64,000 nucleotides of DNA from Pisolithus tinctorius (taxonomy: Eukaryota; Basidiomycota; Agaricomycetes; Boletales; Pisolithaceae), in NCBI GenBank assembly GCA_024663395.1, contig JANFAH010000053.1:186001-250000 (forward strand). The letters are read 5' to 3'. Shown one piece after another: positions 35,487 through 48,600 of this stretch. The notes below the pieces were generated by a model. It searched no databases and had not been told where the DNA came from. It saw only the letters and a program-made list of their open reading frames with translations. The translations under genes and the position numbers were made by a program. How positions within the stretch are numbered: position 1 is the stretch's first letter; each line of letters begins with the position of its first letter.

Positions 35487-38400
35487 CTAGTATCTACGCC
35501 TTTTTGATGGCACCTGCAATGGTGATGAGGGCAAATAACCAGTTCCAATGTCCTCCAACCAATCCTCATCCTCGGTAAATTCCCCTTCATTTGCTTGCTC
35601 AGTGGGACATTCCTCTTCCAGTTCCATCTCTTCAATGGCCATCAACAGCTCATCATCTCCTTCTGACATTACATCCCCTTCATCAGAGTCGTTCTCTTCT
35701 AATACTGGTGCTGTTAGATCCTCTGAAGCATGGGTTCCACCAGGATTATGTGTGGCAGCAAGGCAATCCCTGATGTCTTCTGCTGTAGGTCCCCATGGCC
35801 TAGATGCAGCCCATGCATATGGCATATGTCGAACCTTGGCCTCCCATTTGACATATACTGCAACAATGGAATCCCTGTAGGCATGCAGGTGATACTTGTA
35901 ATATTCATCTAACTCCCTATGAGATGAGACATAAACATGGTATTTGCACTCACCTGCCACATTTTCCAGAGCAGACTTTACACTCAGCCACTCCATGGAA
36001 AACCATTCCTGCATGATAGACTGCTCTCTTGACAACCTTCTTTCTTCTTCATTACAGCGATCAACTTCCAACATCAGCCTGATTCCCTTGCACACACTCT
36101 CATCAGCAAGCCAACGTGGGGTGCTAGCACTAAGCTCCTCAAGACCATCCTGCCAAATATCACTATCAACATCCAGCTGAAAGATACCTTTAGAAGGTAT
36201 GGGATTGGGAGGGATGGCACCAGGTGGTGCCTTACACGGCCGTATCATACTCTGCAGTTCACCACAGAGATTATTGTATGTGGTGACAAGTTTCAGGATG
36301 GTAGGCTCTCGTCGTTTTATGGATGACTCCACATGTGACTGTAAATGGTTTTCTACATGATGTTATTGAACATAGCAGCCAGAAATTAAAAATTGCTCAC
36401 TACTGGAAGAGGTCCCATATGACCATTGTAGTCACTGGAACTCAAACTTGCGCTGACGAAGTCGTTCCCTTATCCAAACCTTAAGTGCTTGTGCATTTGT
36501 TTGTGTTTGGAGCCACTTGTTGTTCCTCAGCAGATGAAGGTCAGTTTGGGCAGAAAGTCCCAATGAAGCCTTTTTCTTCTTGAGGGCCTGGGCTGCCTTT
36601 GACAGTGACCCTTTTGCTGCAGCAAGTTGTAGATTGTAGTCAACAATGTCATTGACATGATCATCAACAAGATCCTTCTCTAACTGATCCACACAGCACT
36701 GATAGTCCTCAACTGTTTTCTCCAGGGCAAGAACATGTGCCAACTGTTCAGAACCCTTGTTCTTTGACTGACCTACAGGTTGGTGAGTCATATGATCACA
36801 CACACACACAAAGGGAACAGACTAACGAGGTAGAAGTTGAGTTTGTGCATGTACTTGTGCAGCCCACTCATGCTGTAGAGTCTGCATGTCAACATGCAGA
36901 GCATGAAGAGCCTCCAAAGCCACCAATTTCCTACTTTTGCAGAGGGACCATTTCCTGCTCAGCCACTGGCCAAATGCATCAAAAGACTTCTTGTCCAAGT
37001 GTCGAATTTGATTGTCAAGGACAAATAATCTCTGATGATACTAAGGGTAAAATGAGCACTGGAATTATATTTGAAGAGTCAATGCTTACCCCAGAAACTC
37101 GAAGAATTGGAACAAGCATTTTTAGGGCACTCCATAGTCACTCACACCCCTCACCATCTGACAAGCCAAAGCCTACACATTTATGTGGGTGATATACCAA
37201 TTGGCATGGCCATTGATGACCATAAGCATGGAAGACAGAAATACCAAACTTCAACCTGGAGAGTATCCCATCATCAAGGAGTTTCCACTTTTGACAGCTA
37301 TGCTCCAATTGACAACCAATGTCATATAAGAGGCCAACAGTCATCTTGGCAGGGAGATGGTCAAAGAGATGTTTCACCAGTGCTAGGGCATAGTGCTGCT
37401 TTTCACCTGCTGATGTCATATTAACCAACCAGAGGACACGATCATGATGACACAACAAAGCCATAAGCCCTGTATCTGCAAAAAATTGTGTGCTGGCCTT
37501 TTGCCTCTTCTCATCTGCTGCATGGAAAGAATCTCCACACCCATCCAACACAGAGGCAGGCACCCTCATTCCATCCTCCAACCTGTCCTGCTGGTTTTGA
37601 GTCTGAGAATGATGTTGACTGGTTGGGAGGGATCTCTGTTTCTCAATGAAAACCTCCATGGCCTTCACCTCTGACTCAGGGATGAATACAGTGCTGGTGG
37701 GATTGGGAGGGTCATCAGTGGCAGATTTGTTGGTTCTCTTCTGAGTGAAACATGCATCTAAGCAGACAATGCAGTCAAAGCTATTGGGTCTCAGTCATCT
37801 AGTCAGCAACAATGAGCTTGTCATTGACTCACTCATCCTGAGGAGGGTTAGAGCTCTGTAAGTCACCTCCCCCAAAGCAAAGAGGACAGCGAGCACATAG
37901 GTAGTCACTTGGCCAGGGGCTATCTTGCTGTGGCATGGAGTTTGGGTGAAAGGACTGGACCATAGCAGAAATATGGTCCTCCACATATATTGTCAATACA
38001 GTATACCAATGATAAGCATTACTGAAATGCCGCCGGAGATTGTCCTGATTATTTGAATAAGCACCCATCATTACACCAGAGATACTTGTGTGGGTACATG
38101 TACATTCAAACCATGATGATATACCAATACAAGAAGTAGCATACAGGGTGGATGTGAAGACGAAGGCAGAGATCCAGTGATGGTGTTTGGAAAAGTACAT
38201 ACCTTGAACGGCAGTCTATACCCTCGACCATCTAGGAAGCTTTCAAGTGCTTCACACCATGCAGTTGTGTTTGGGGTTAGCTGGACAAAGAGCTTCTTTA
38301 CAAACTCCAGTACACGAAGGTCAACTGCCAGAGTAGGTACCACAGGAGATGATGCAAATAACCCATGGCCCATGAGGCATATAGGAGCTGGGGTGCATGC

Positions 38401-39325
38401 ACAGTAGCTTATCCCAATGTCCTCCAAACCTGGGTATACATAAGCATCATAAGAGCAAACAACAAAAGGGTCACATATGGTCAAAGAAGAGACAGCAAAC
38501 AGTGAGTTGATACACTGTGCAAGTGCAACATTGATGGATGACTGGGGGGTCTACCACCATGCGGAGGGATTGGGATGCCTTGAGATAGCACATGTAGGGC
38601 TTGAGAAGTGCTGGAATGATATCTTGTGACCACTGTCGCCATTGGTTCTCGCACTTCTGTGAACCACTTGGACATGAAGGCAAGCCAACCTCACTGAGTT
38701 CAAGCTCATTCACAGCATTGAAGACATCAACAGGTTGGTGCTGAGGGCGATGTGGCATTGCAGCAGTATCTTGAGCATGGCGTTGGCGGCCTGGAAGTAC
38801 AAAGACAGGTGGAGGTGCAGGGAGGTACAGCGCTTTCGTAAAAGGGCGGTGTTGATGAGCTAGGGGAGGAGGGACAAACAATGACTGTGTCATATTCTAC
38901 CTAAAAGTAAACACGTATAACCTCTTAGACATAGGATCAGAACATACTGAAGGGGCAGGTATACCAAGTGACACTTGGTTGTTTGATGATGGAGTGGCTA
39001 CATCGGGCAGCCAGTTGGTTGAGGCAGACGACATCGATAGGACCTGTAGGGGAGCTAAGATGATATGAAGAATACCATAATGAAATTGCACACACCGAAG
39101 GGCCAGAAGTACAAAGCGATGGCTCATTACCAGACAAAGATGAAGGATGGTCAGTGAGTACACTGGGTACCAGACCAGCTTGGACAGATGAAGCGGAGGA
39201 GGCCTGTAGAGAAATGATGAGCACAACATGAGGCTTGAAGACAGGGAAAACTCACAATATTAGAATTACTCATAGAAGGCGAAGCATTGTGATGCTTCCG
39301 AGGCTTTGGACGGTGAACAGCCATC
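35487..39325 (-). CDS. KDZ transposase with CxC1-type N-terminal region
   Basis: Reading from 39325: a basic N-terminus (MAVHRPKPRKHHN), Ser/Pro-rich exons and NQWRQWSQDIIPALLKPYMC, typical of CxC1 cysteine-cluster proteins. Next come YCACTPAPICLMGHGLFASS and VPTLAVDLRVLEFV; then the KDZ core with LDGCGDSFHAADEKRQKAST, TGLMALLCHHDRVLWLVNMT, VGLLYDIGCQLEHSCQKW and SVFHAYGHQWPCQLVYHP; then LRVSG, a coiled coil (36430-36810) and a C-terminal WQDGLEELSASTPRWLADES with an acidic tail. Many short introns are needed. One (36777-36830, donor GTTAGT) removes the only apparent stop. It likely cuts and pastes the surrounding element. I found no clear defect but did not verify every exon joint. N-terminus uncertain. 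Confidence 0.8.
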
Positions 39326-39902
39326 TCAGATTGTTCTGGAAACCGCGACGCAAAGCCAACGGCGGTATGCCTGGGACTCGAAGTCAACAGGTGGTGGAAA
39401 GTGCAACATGAAGTCAGCAGGGGGTGTCAGTCCAAGGGGATTTTGACCAGATGATGAACCTCTGGAAGGGAAAAACTGTGCAGAAAATTTGTCAGATCAC
39501 CACATACAGCCAAGTAGGATCCTACTTACCAGAGCACAAGTCTTGAGCAGTTAAAAACAAAAGTCACTATCAACATCACAGTGAGCAGGAACCCCATCAT
39601 CAAGATGTCACACATACTGAGCAGAACGAGTCTCAAAGAATTAAATGGTGCAGATCTTGATGCAGATAAAGCATCAATAGCAGTGAAGGGGGATGGGAAC
39701 ATTCCTTGCCTGGCAGTGGGAGTGTCAGTGAATAACACGTTGCTATCAACAAAAAGAAAGGCAGTGAGCACAAAGCGAGATTAAAGTTCAGTCACAGGCA
39801 ACATTCCGAATCATCGAATTGATTCAGCCTGCTTTATGACATGGTACATACTCATACTAAACAAATTTGGACAGAAAAAAAAAGGATATGCAGCAGAGGA
39901 TG
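39326..39902. other. Spacer between two minus-strand KDZ genes
   Basis: No gene supported. Short ORFs on both strands here lack motifs. It probably contains the transposase promoter and the 3' end of the upstream accessory gene. Confidence 0.35.
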
Positions 39903-42028
39903 TCAGACAAAGGTAAAAATGTGGGGGAGGGATGGTTGACGCCCAAGATAATCAAATGCAGTTTGGATGTAGAATTCACAAGCCAAGATGAAGGCTTCGT
40001 ATGCTGCTTGGTTGCCAGAGCCATCCAGCTCGATTGGGGACTTCAAATGAAAGGGCACTCCTGGCCATGCAGATAGCAACTGACAGAACTTGTTCAGATA
40101 CGGCAATGCCACCTCCATCTCACTAGCAGTCAACCCCAAATCATGCAGCTCCTGAGGAAGAGGCGCCGACCAACTTGAAAGACCACATCCACCAGGGAAG
40201 ATAGACCAAAGAAGTGATTGGCACATATACTTATCTAGGCTATTGGGCCAAAGCTGCGGGACAAGGGCCTGATCGAGTGCGCGAAGTTCATAGCGGAAGT
40301 TGAGTTCGTAGAGTTCCCATAGAAGGGAACGTGTGAAATGAAGGGGTGGGTCTGAAAGGCTCGAAGCCCGGACCTGCACAAGATAAGTATGAAGAACAGA
40401 TCTAAATAGGATGAAATATGAACCTGCATTCCCCTCCACTCAATCTCTTCCGATGTACGAACAGGATCATCATGAGCTGCTTGAATGATGTCCCCCAAAA
40501 TCGCCCGAACCGCCAACTTTGTGGATGCACTCTGGGTGCCAGAGGGCAAGCGCTCTGTGTCAGTACCATTGAGGAAGTCCCTCCACATCTGAGGGGAAGG
40601 GCTCTTCTGCAGAGACCAAATGTCAACTCGATTCATCCAAGCTAGGCGAGCAGAGAGCCAATTCAACATGTATGTCTTCTTTCGTTCAGGGGTGGTCACA
40701 TTGACCAACAGCGTGGGCTTCGGAAAGCAATAACCAGGGTCCACAATGCCCGACTTGACTCTGGACATATCCTTTGAAGCTTTCCTCCAAGCCAATGCAA
40801 ACAGACTGTGGGGCTTGGGAATTTCTGGAAGATCAGGCTCTTCCCACCTTGCCGAGTGCCCACCACCTGATTGTTTGGGGTGCGAAGCTACAAGTTGGTC
40901 AGGAACGAGCAGAAAGAAAATTAGGGTACATACCTCTGGAGGGGCCTGCAGTCGCTTGTTCCCTGGCAGCCCTTGTCTGCTTTTTCGTTGATTGCTTCCC
41001 AGTGCTTGAAGATGGGTTCGATGAGGATGTGGCAAATGATTCTTGCAGGGGCTCCGGTTGCTCCGCGAATGTACCCTCATAGTCCCTGCGAGTGTGAATG
41101 TGGCGCAGGAGACCGCCAGCACCACGGGAGATCAATGGGAATGGCTTAGCTACCCCCTTTTCGGAATACATAGCTTTCACTATGTCTTCAGGGCAGGTCA
41201 ATCTCACAGGCTCCTTGATATTCATATCAGGGGAGATGTATGCCTCGGTACGCACGAGCCAGACTGGCACCCCAGTGAAATACAGTGCTTCGCAAGTGGC
41301 AGTATCCTTTGTGAAGCACCCCATCCAGGTGGGGTTTGTGCGTACAGGTTTTGAGCGGGGAGACAAAAGAAGCGGGTAGCGGATCTCAATGTATTCGAGC
41401 AAAGCATAAATGTCAAGCAGCTTGCGCTGAAGCTGGGCAACAAAAATGACGAGGTCTCGGAATAAAAGGGGGTGATGCCGCAAGCGCAAAACCTCATGTT
41501 GAACCGACCGCACTAGTTGGGTCATAAGGTCTCGACCCACAGGTCGATTGCGGAGGGGGTGGTAGCGGCTGCGCAGTTGCTGAAGTAGCTCTTCAAAGGC
41601 CTTGACCTTTGTCTCTTCAAGCATTCCCACCGGATACACAGAGCCAAGTGGAAGGACGAAATCCACGGATGTCGGAGTGAACCAAGCAATATTGAGAGTA
41701 GGGACCGTATTTTTTTGAGGTATGCAAACAGCATATTTGTAGTTTTTTTCGTATGTTTGAGGCCATTGGAAGCAATCGACAAGGCCGAACCGACCGTCGG
41801 CATGCGGACAAAGATCGACTTCTTTGAAAATGTACAGCTCCGGAACGAAGTCCACATTGGGCGACGTGATCACCCAGCGGTCCTTGCACGCGACCACTCA
41901 TGCATCCAGTGATGTAATTTTAGCTGTGGATGGTAAGTAAGCTCTGGGAAAACATAAAAGTAGAGGAACATACCATCGCCAGGCTGGGTGAACGCTTTGA
42001 AGCGTGTAAGTGCAGTCCCCCAGGACAT
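39903..42028 (-). pseudogene. KDZ-element accessory protein, one in-frame TGA
   Basis: Starts MSWGTALTRFKAFTQPGDAK at 42028, with an intron to about 41933, then SLDA, TGA (41898-41900) and VVACKDRWVITSPNVDFVPE. The frame is then open for more than 330 codons, with ECTKDTATC-like and RRDYEGTF segments. After introns near 40934 and 40424 come PKPTLLVNVTTPERKKTYML, RVDIWSLQ...MWRDFLNGTD, and a C-terminal LWSIFPGG...AYEAFILACEFYI ending at 39903. I know this as a widespread agaricomycete family of unknown function, with one-off copies beside transposons. No catalytic motif is evident. The TGA sits where arginine (CGA) fits the family. It shares its orientation with the transposase gene, 0.6 kb upstream of it. 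Confidence 0.6.
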
Positions 42029-42460
42029 TTTCGCTTGTGTTGGAATTGAACTGCAAGGAATAACAGACAGATCATGTGTAGATTAGTTGGTGACAGGGTG
42101 AAAGGCATGTAATTTAAATACTCACCTTTGTGAAAGAAAGCAAACAAATGTTGGTGGTGGGAGAGGGTCCGGGATAAAGGGCAGGGTGAACAACGGGGCA
42201 AATGGCATGTAAACAACACGCACCTTTATAAAAGAAAATAAGAGTACGACAGTGGTAGGAGAAGGTCCAGGGCGAAGGGTTTGGTAAACAACGGTGTGAA
42301 TGGCATGTAATTGACACGCACCTTTTATGAAAGAAAATAAGAACACAACAGTGGTGAAAGAGGATCCAGGAAGAATGGCAGGGTGAATGACGGGGTGAAC
42401 GGTGGGGTGAATGACAGGGTGAATAGCATGTATAGAACACGCACCTTATACCAGAAAGTA
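42029..42460. repeat. Four tandem units of about 100 bp
   Basis: Each unit has CACCTTTATAAAAGAAAATAA-like sequence, a GGTCCAGGGCGAAGGG-like block and AATGGCATGTAA. Units begin near 42111, 42220, 42320 and 42440. They lie just upstream of the minus-strand accessory gene and may form its promoter or 5' leader. Confidence 0.7.
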
Positions 42461-42474
42461 ATGGAAGGACGATG

Positions 42475-42650
42475 GCGGGAGAGGATCTGGGGTAGAGGGC
42501 AAGACAAACTCCTCGAGGTCTTGAACCCCACTAGCAGCGCGGTGGTGCTGGGGCAACCTCAGTGATGCGAAGTCAACAGAGTGCGACCTAAAGTGACACA
42601 AAGTCAACTTCAGGTCAAGATGAGCGGCACGAAGCCAACTCAAACCCAAT
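42475..42650 (-). repeat. Central inverted duplication, left arm
   Basis: Reverse complement of 43010-43180. The shared core includes CACCACCGCGCTGCTAGTGG and GTTCAAGACCTCGAGGAGTT. The arms are separated by about 360 bp and sit between the divergent genes of the KDZ element. Confidence 0.8.
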
Positions 42651-43009
42651 GGGAGACAACGCGTGTGGTGGGGAGGGACTTGAGACCTTGAGGGCAGAGG
42701 CACTGAGCGACGAAGTGAGGAAGGCAAGGGTAGTAGGATGAAGAGTAGTTGCGGTCAGAAAATCACAAGTATTTGTTTGTTTGTAGGGATTTACCTATTA
42801 CGCTTATGTACATATATTGATAGCAACGTTTGATGTGATAGCCTGGAGAATTCCCAGGACAAAAATACCTAAGTCATGGGACTGTGTTCCAGCTGCACAG
42901 TGCCCAGCAGCTCCGCGCTTTGTTACGAATGACTGTCATCCTCTCACCTCCCCATCATCGTCTTCCCGCTCGCTGCCTCTATGCTTCAAGTTTGGACGCA
43001 TTGGCTGAA

Positions 43010-43180
43010 CCTGAGCTGGCTCCGTGCTGCTCACTCAGAGCTGCAGCTGACTTCGTGTCGCTGCAGTTCGTACTCTGTTGACTTTGTGTCACTGAGGTCG
43101 CCCCAGCACCACCGCGCTGCTAGTGGGGTTCAAGACCTCGAGGAGTTCGTCTTGCCCTTCACCCCAGATCCTCTCCTTCC
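43010..43180 (+). repeat. Central inverted duplication, right arm
   Basis: Partner of 42475-42650, with roughly 85% identity by eye. Both arms point outward toward a tandem repeat and then a gene, so they may be duplicated promoters. Confidence 0.8.
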
Positions 43181-43187
43181 TGCTCGC

Positions 43188-44460
43188 AAAGGTATGTTTT
43201 ATAGCACTATTCCTTCCAGCTGATTCTAAACACCTATGTTCATTCATTAGTGCTGATCTCGTTTCTCTCCTGGGTCACTGTCAGTCTGCCCAGTATTGCC
43301 ATCTGAGGTATGTCTATTGTTAGCAGATGTTGATCCTGACTCATTATTGTTATCAGATGTGAGGTTTCAATCATCTCATTCAAATCTGTACTTGTTGCAA
43401 CTCTCGTTATCAGGTATGAGATTTAAATCATTTCATTTGTCCATACTTGTTGCGTCCCTCACCCACCCACTCTGTGCTCTATTGCAGTCTGCAGTAGGTG
43501 TATTGTTATCGGCTGTTGATCCCCACCTATCCTTATTATAAGGTATGTGCTACTGTTGCTTTTCGTTGGACTTACAAATCTGATCACGCTCTTTAATATC
43601 TAGGTATAAGTTATCTCGTTCATCTCCACTCGACCACTCGCCTCATTCCACACCCACCCACTCTGTGTTGAATTGCAGTTTGTGGTAGATATATAGTTAT
43701 TGACTGTTGATCCTCACTTATCATTGTTATGAGGTATGTCCTACCTTTGCATTTCATTGGACCTACAAATCTGATCATGTTCTTTAGTATCTAGGTATAA
43801 ATTATCTCCATCAGTGCTCACCTCATTCCTCACTCACCCACTCCTTGTTGTATTGCAGTCGGAGGTACATCTATCGTCATCAGGTGTTGGGTTGACTTAT
43901 TGTCACTATCAGGTATGTGTCAGTCTCTTTTTGTTAGATTTACGAATCCGATCACCCTCTCTAATATCTAGGTATAAATCATCTTGTTAGTTGGTGCTCG
44001 CCTCATTCTTCACCTGGCCAACTGCTATCATAGTCTGAGCTATGGATATCATTACATACTCTTGATCTACAGTTACTGCTGTTATCAGGTATGTCTTGTG
44101 GTCTGTTTACATTGATTTACGAATGTGGTCAGCCTCTCATAATCCCTAGGTACCCATCCCATTTGCTAGCACCTGTCAATCACGGCAGAAATAAAGTTTG
44201 ATGTCAATGCTCCCAGAACCAAGTTTCTGGTAATGATCTCCTTCCATTCCTCACCAACTCTGTGCTGTATGTAGTCCAAAGTACCTGTATCGTTGTCAAC
44301 TTTGTTCACCGTTGTCATCAGGTATGTGTAGTGGTCTCTGTTTGTTGGATCTAAGAATATACCTGCTCTAGTTACCAGGTATACATTATCCTGTTCATTG
44401 GCACTTGTCTCATTCCTTACCCACTCCATCTGGTACTGTTGTCCAAGGAGGTATGTTGAA
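43188..44460 (+). repeat. Tandem 180-190 bp units with splice-site-like ends
   Basis: Units recur at about 43541, 43731, 43910, 44087 and 44321. Each has AGGTATGT, then a TTTACGAATCTGATCAC-like block, CTAGGTATAA, CACCCACTC and TGTATTGCAG. GTATGT is the fungal 5' splice consensus and GCAG a 3' splice end, so each unit looks like one or two small introns around a tiny exon. No long ORF. Confidence 0.65.
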
Positions 44461-44633
44461 ACCTTTTTGTTGAATTTTTGAACGTTATGAAATAGATGCC
44501 AAAATAAGGTTTAATGTCAATGCTCCCCGAACCTAATTTCTTGTAGTGATCTCATTCCTGTATTGTTATCAACTGTTCACTGACACCTACCATGGTTATT
44601 TGTCAAAAGAATTGTTAGATTTGGCAAGTCGCT

Positions 44634-45066
44634 CGTAGCCTTCGTTCGTTAATTGACGCTACTTTTCCTTACCGTGGGAAACACTTCCCGTTTACGGGTC
44701 TACAAGACCACAATACTTAGTCGTTCTCGAGCGCTGACAATACAGCGCGGTAACCTTTGTTTTATTATCTTCAAATGTTTCATACGTATAAATTAACGGT
44801 ACAAGGACTCGCGCTATGACCGTGCTTGTAGTTTCAGCACCGGGTTCAACACCCGTGTCTCACCCTTTTGTTTCGTATAGCGTACTTAACTCGCTACTGT
44901 AGTAACACCACCTCAGACGTTTGCCGCTCGCGCACTCGACTGAGGTGGGTATAGTGTCTCATGCTCGCATTCGTGTACTTCTCGCTCACGTCGTTACCTT
45001 AGATCTTGTTATAGGTAATGCAGAAATAGACGTTTGCCGCTCGCGCACTCGACTGAGATCTTGTTA
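44634..45066. other. CpG-rich block with hairpin and 30-bp direct repeat
   Basis: CG is frequent here but rare on both sides. A 30-bp direct repeat (AGACGTTTGCCGCTCGCGCA...) occurs at 44917-44946 and 45027-45056. The first copy lies in an 8-bp stem (CACCTCAG...CTGAGGTG). TAGATTT flanks both sides (near 44627 and 45067), a possible target duplication. A T-loop-like CGGGTTCAACACCCG near 44844 hints at a tRNA-derived SINE, but no full tRNA fold was found. Probably a small young insertion. Confidence 0.45.
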
Positions 45067-45606
45067 TAGATTTCTGTGAAGAATATATCACCCTTGAGCT
45101 GCTGTCTGTAGGTTTGACATCAACTTTTTGTTTTTATTATATCTTCTGCTCACAATGACAATGACAGTCCTACTCTATTGGTTGACATGCTGCATTTTTC
45201 CTCTGCCCTGAATGCCAGATTTCCATTCAATTGACCCTTCTCAATAGGATTGTGCAAGCTAGAAGGAAGCGAGGGTGCTAGTGTGAATTAGGTGTGTAGG
45301 CTTCTTCTGGGACCAAATAAATAGCTCAGTAGTGAACGTTTCATCCTCCGTTTTCTCTTCTTCCTTGCCTTCTTTTCTTCACTCGCTTCAAATCAGGTGT
45401 GTAGCCCTTTGTGCAAGATCATGAATCATCCACTAACCAATGTTTGGCCTGAACCCAGTCTTTCCTTACCCAGTTGTTCCTTACCTGAACGTCTTTTCCT
45501 TTCCATCTCACTTGATTTTGCATCAGCAAAGAGTGTGTGGTGACTACGTGTTCCACAGTTCCACTGGCCCACAGATTGACTACGTGTCTACCAGGTCAAA
45601 TTCATC
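45067..45606. other. Leader region of the plus-strand accessory gene
   Basis: Pyrimidine-rich DNA with several CAG ends and GTGT donors (for example TCTTCACTCGCTTCAAATCAG at 45379). No coding region. Probably 5' UTR or promoter. Confidence 0.35.
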
Positions 45607-48600
45607 ATGCCTGCGACTAGGTCGTCTGCTGTTACTTTCAAAGTTGGTCCCCCCGTTGGTGCCTGGAGGTCAAAGAGAGTCAATCCTACCGTCACTTCGC
45701 CCACCAAAGCCCAACCTTCACGTGGTGCAAAGGCCCGTCACTGGGTAGTTAAACGTGAGTACAGACCTACTTCCTGTGTCTTGTGTACTACTGTCTCAAC
45801 TCTTTCCATCAGTGCGAGGTGGAAATCAGGATATGATTTCTGAAACACACGAGCCAATGTCAGGGGATGGTGAGGAGTGCCTGGTGTGTAGCGCTACCTT
45901 TTTTTTTTTTTTTTGCTTACTGACCACTGTTTTCAGAACCACGAATCCAGCTCTGTAGCTCGACATTCCCCTCTCCAGCCACGCTCAAGTCGTAATTCTT
46001 TGCAAGGGTTGACAGAGAAAGAACGCGAGGATCAGTACCTTGACTCCTTCCAGACGAAACAGGTTACACTCCAGAATGGTATGAAGCTTGACCACGCTGT
46101 TGCCCTTGAGCAGCTATGATTGGGCATCATTTCTATGGAAGATATAGTTGCTGAGCAGGGTCGTGAAAAGTGTAAGTGTGTGATCTATGTATGTAGCTGT
46201 ATTCCTTCTCAAGGTCACCACCAGCTGTTACCCCCAATGACAGTGAAGAGGATGAACAAGCTGTTGAGAGTACAGTGCAAGCTGAAGGTGATCTGGTCTC
46301 AGAGGACCTGGTGGATCATGATGGTCGCCAAGCTGTTGAAAATATGATGGACTCCATTCATCATGATGATGTTGAGCATGAAAGTGCATCAGGTTTGTTT
46401 ATTTGATTAAACTGCATTATTCACATAATTTACATGTGTCATTGAATAGACAGTGATTGGTCAGCTGACCAGAGGCACGACCTTAAACACGAACAAACCC
46501 TGAGAGAAATCCGTGCTGGCAATTATGATACTGATAACCATCCTTCCACTCCCCCTCTCCCTTCTCCATCCTCATCAGAAGAAGAAGATGGAGCTGCTGA
46601 TACCAAAGGCAACACTGACAGCTCTGTGACCAGGAGGCGTAGGGAAGCCAAAGGGAAATCTCGTGCCCTAGCCAACACATCCTCTGAAGATGAGGATGGA
46701 CCTAGTGACACTGGAGACCTCCCTGATGGCTTGGAGACGACCGGGATGCATGGGAAACCCAAAGGACGACATCGTGCCTTCTGCAAGGTAGTAGTCACAC
46801 CCTCTGCGCCTACCCTAGCCAGTGACCTCAGTCAATGCGAGGATACATCCAGTGCAGAAGCAGGCTTACCGCGCTTCAAACCAGGGCGGCTTCCCTTGGA
46901 AGCCATACGAAAGGCACAGGCACTTGGCATGCACACCACTCAAGAAGCCCAGGCGATTGCAGATGAGTATGGCAAGACTCTTGGGTCAATCATGGCTGCT
47001 GCTGGTCTTACCACAAAGGCAACTCGTGCTGAATCTGTGTGGAACATGCATCAGGCTTGGTATGCACATACCAATCCAAAAGTGTCTGCAGGTCAGTACA
47101 TCCTAACTTGTTGCAGTTTTGACTCCACGTTGATTCAATCGCAGAGGAAACCAAAGACTACTATAGGCGTCACACCAAGCACTATGAGGACCATAAAGAT
47201 GAGGACAAACATCCTCAACTGTGGGCTGAGATCTGGAAGTATTGGAGTGAGTGTGTCAGTGGGTCCAAAGACATCAGTTCCAAGGCAATGGTGGGCCGTG
47301 TAATGGCTTGCCATGACTCCTTTACACAAGGGGTGGGTAATACCATTGTGATTGTTTGCTTCTTGAATAACCTCTTGTACAGGCACAAACTTGGTGCAAT
47401 GTGGAGGGCATACATGTCTTTGGATGTGTAATTTATAGTGGGAGCGATGAAGCTGCACGCCAATCCCAAGGAATTTTTGCTGGATCCTCCCTTCTCATGC
47501 AGCTTGCGAGTGAGAGGCAGACCGACATAACACAATTATTAGAATACCTGTCCACCATTATCAAGTATGTATAACATATGCCATGTACAATTGCCCACTG
47601 ACTTTTCTTTAGGTATAAAATCCTTAACTCTGCTGCTTTGGTGCCTCTTCCTGACTTTAATGTGCTGTCACCACCCCGTTATGACCGTGCACTGGGATTA
47701 AAACCTCAAGAATACAGGCGTGATCGCAATCGGCGAGTTTTACCTACAATCATACTCCATAAATTCTGTATGTCAATAAATCTATTTGATTCATATTCAT
47801 CCTCTGAAGTGCTGCCACAGAAGAGAATGGTATCACACGAGGCCAGAGAAATGTTTCTTGGAAGTCGTTGCTTGATCTGCTGTATGTTCACCAGTATACC
47901 ATCACTGATTGGCCTGCTGGAGTCCCTGCTGTTGGTCCGGATTTCAATGTCAAACGCCTCAATGCTGATGAACTTCGTGCTCTGACTGTTCCTTTCCTGA
48001 AAGAGTCAATGGGTGCAGATTACCATGCTGAGGCTCCACTAGATGATGAAGAAGACCAAGCTGAATACCTTGTCCCTTTGCTGAATTCATCATTTTACCT
48101 CAAGAAATGGACTGATGGTGAGTTGTTGACACGAAATGGTTGCCCTCACTGACATGAATAATCCAGATCAGATTGAGCTATTTCGCCACAGTGATGCAAG
48201 GATGTGTGACATCCCACTTGTGGTGAACACATTGAACCGGCACCTCCGTGTTCTTTCTGATTCAGATGCATTCATTAAGGCCCTCCCTAAAGGTGACAAG
48301 TTTAAGGAGAGAAGTGCCCCTTCATCTTTCCCTGACCAACCTGTGTGAGGACGAGTGCCATCCAACAGACGTCACCCCTTGCCAGCAGCATCCAACACCC
48401 ACCGTATGACTGTGCCTTCTTTATCCCCAGCTTATAGATCACCCCAGCCACCTGTGCAGCACCATGTGTCTCCCTCAACATCCCACCACACCTGACGACA
48501 GCAATCACCAGCCCGCACATGTCACCCCTCTCCTGCAGGATCACACCACCTGAGGCGAGGGCAATTGCCATCCCATGGACCTTGTTCCACTCAGCCAGCA

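Noticed and set aside
44790..44880. A tRNA gene around the CGGGTTCAACACCCG arm
   Set aside because: Only a T-arm-like hairpin is seen; acceptor, D and anticodon stems could not be paired.
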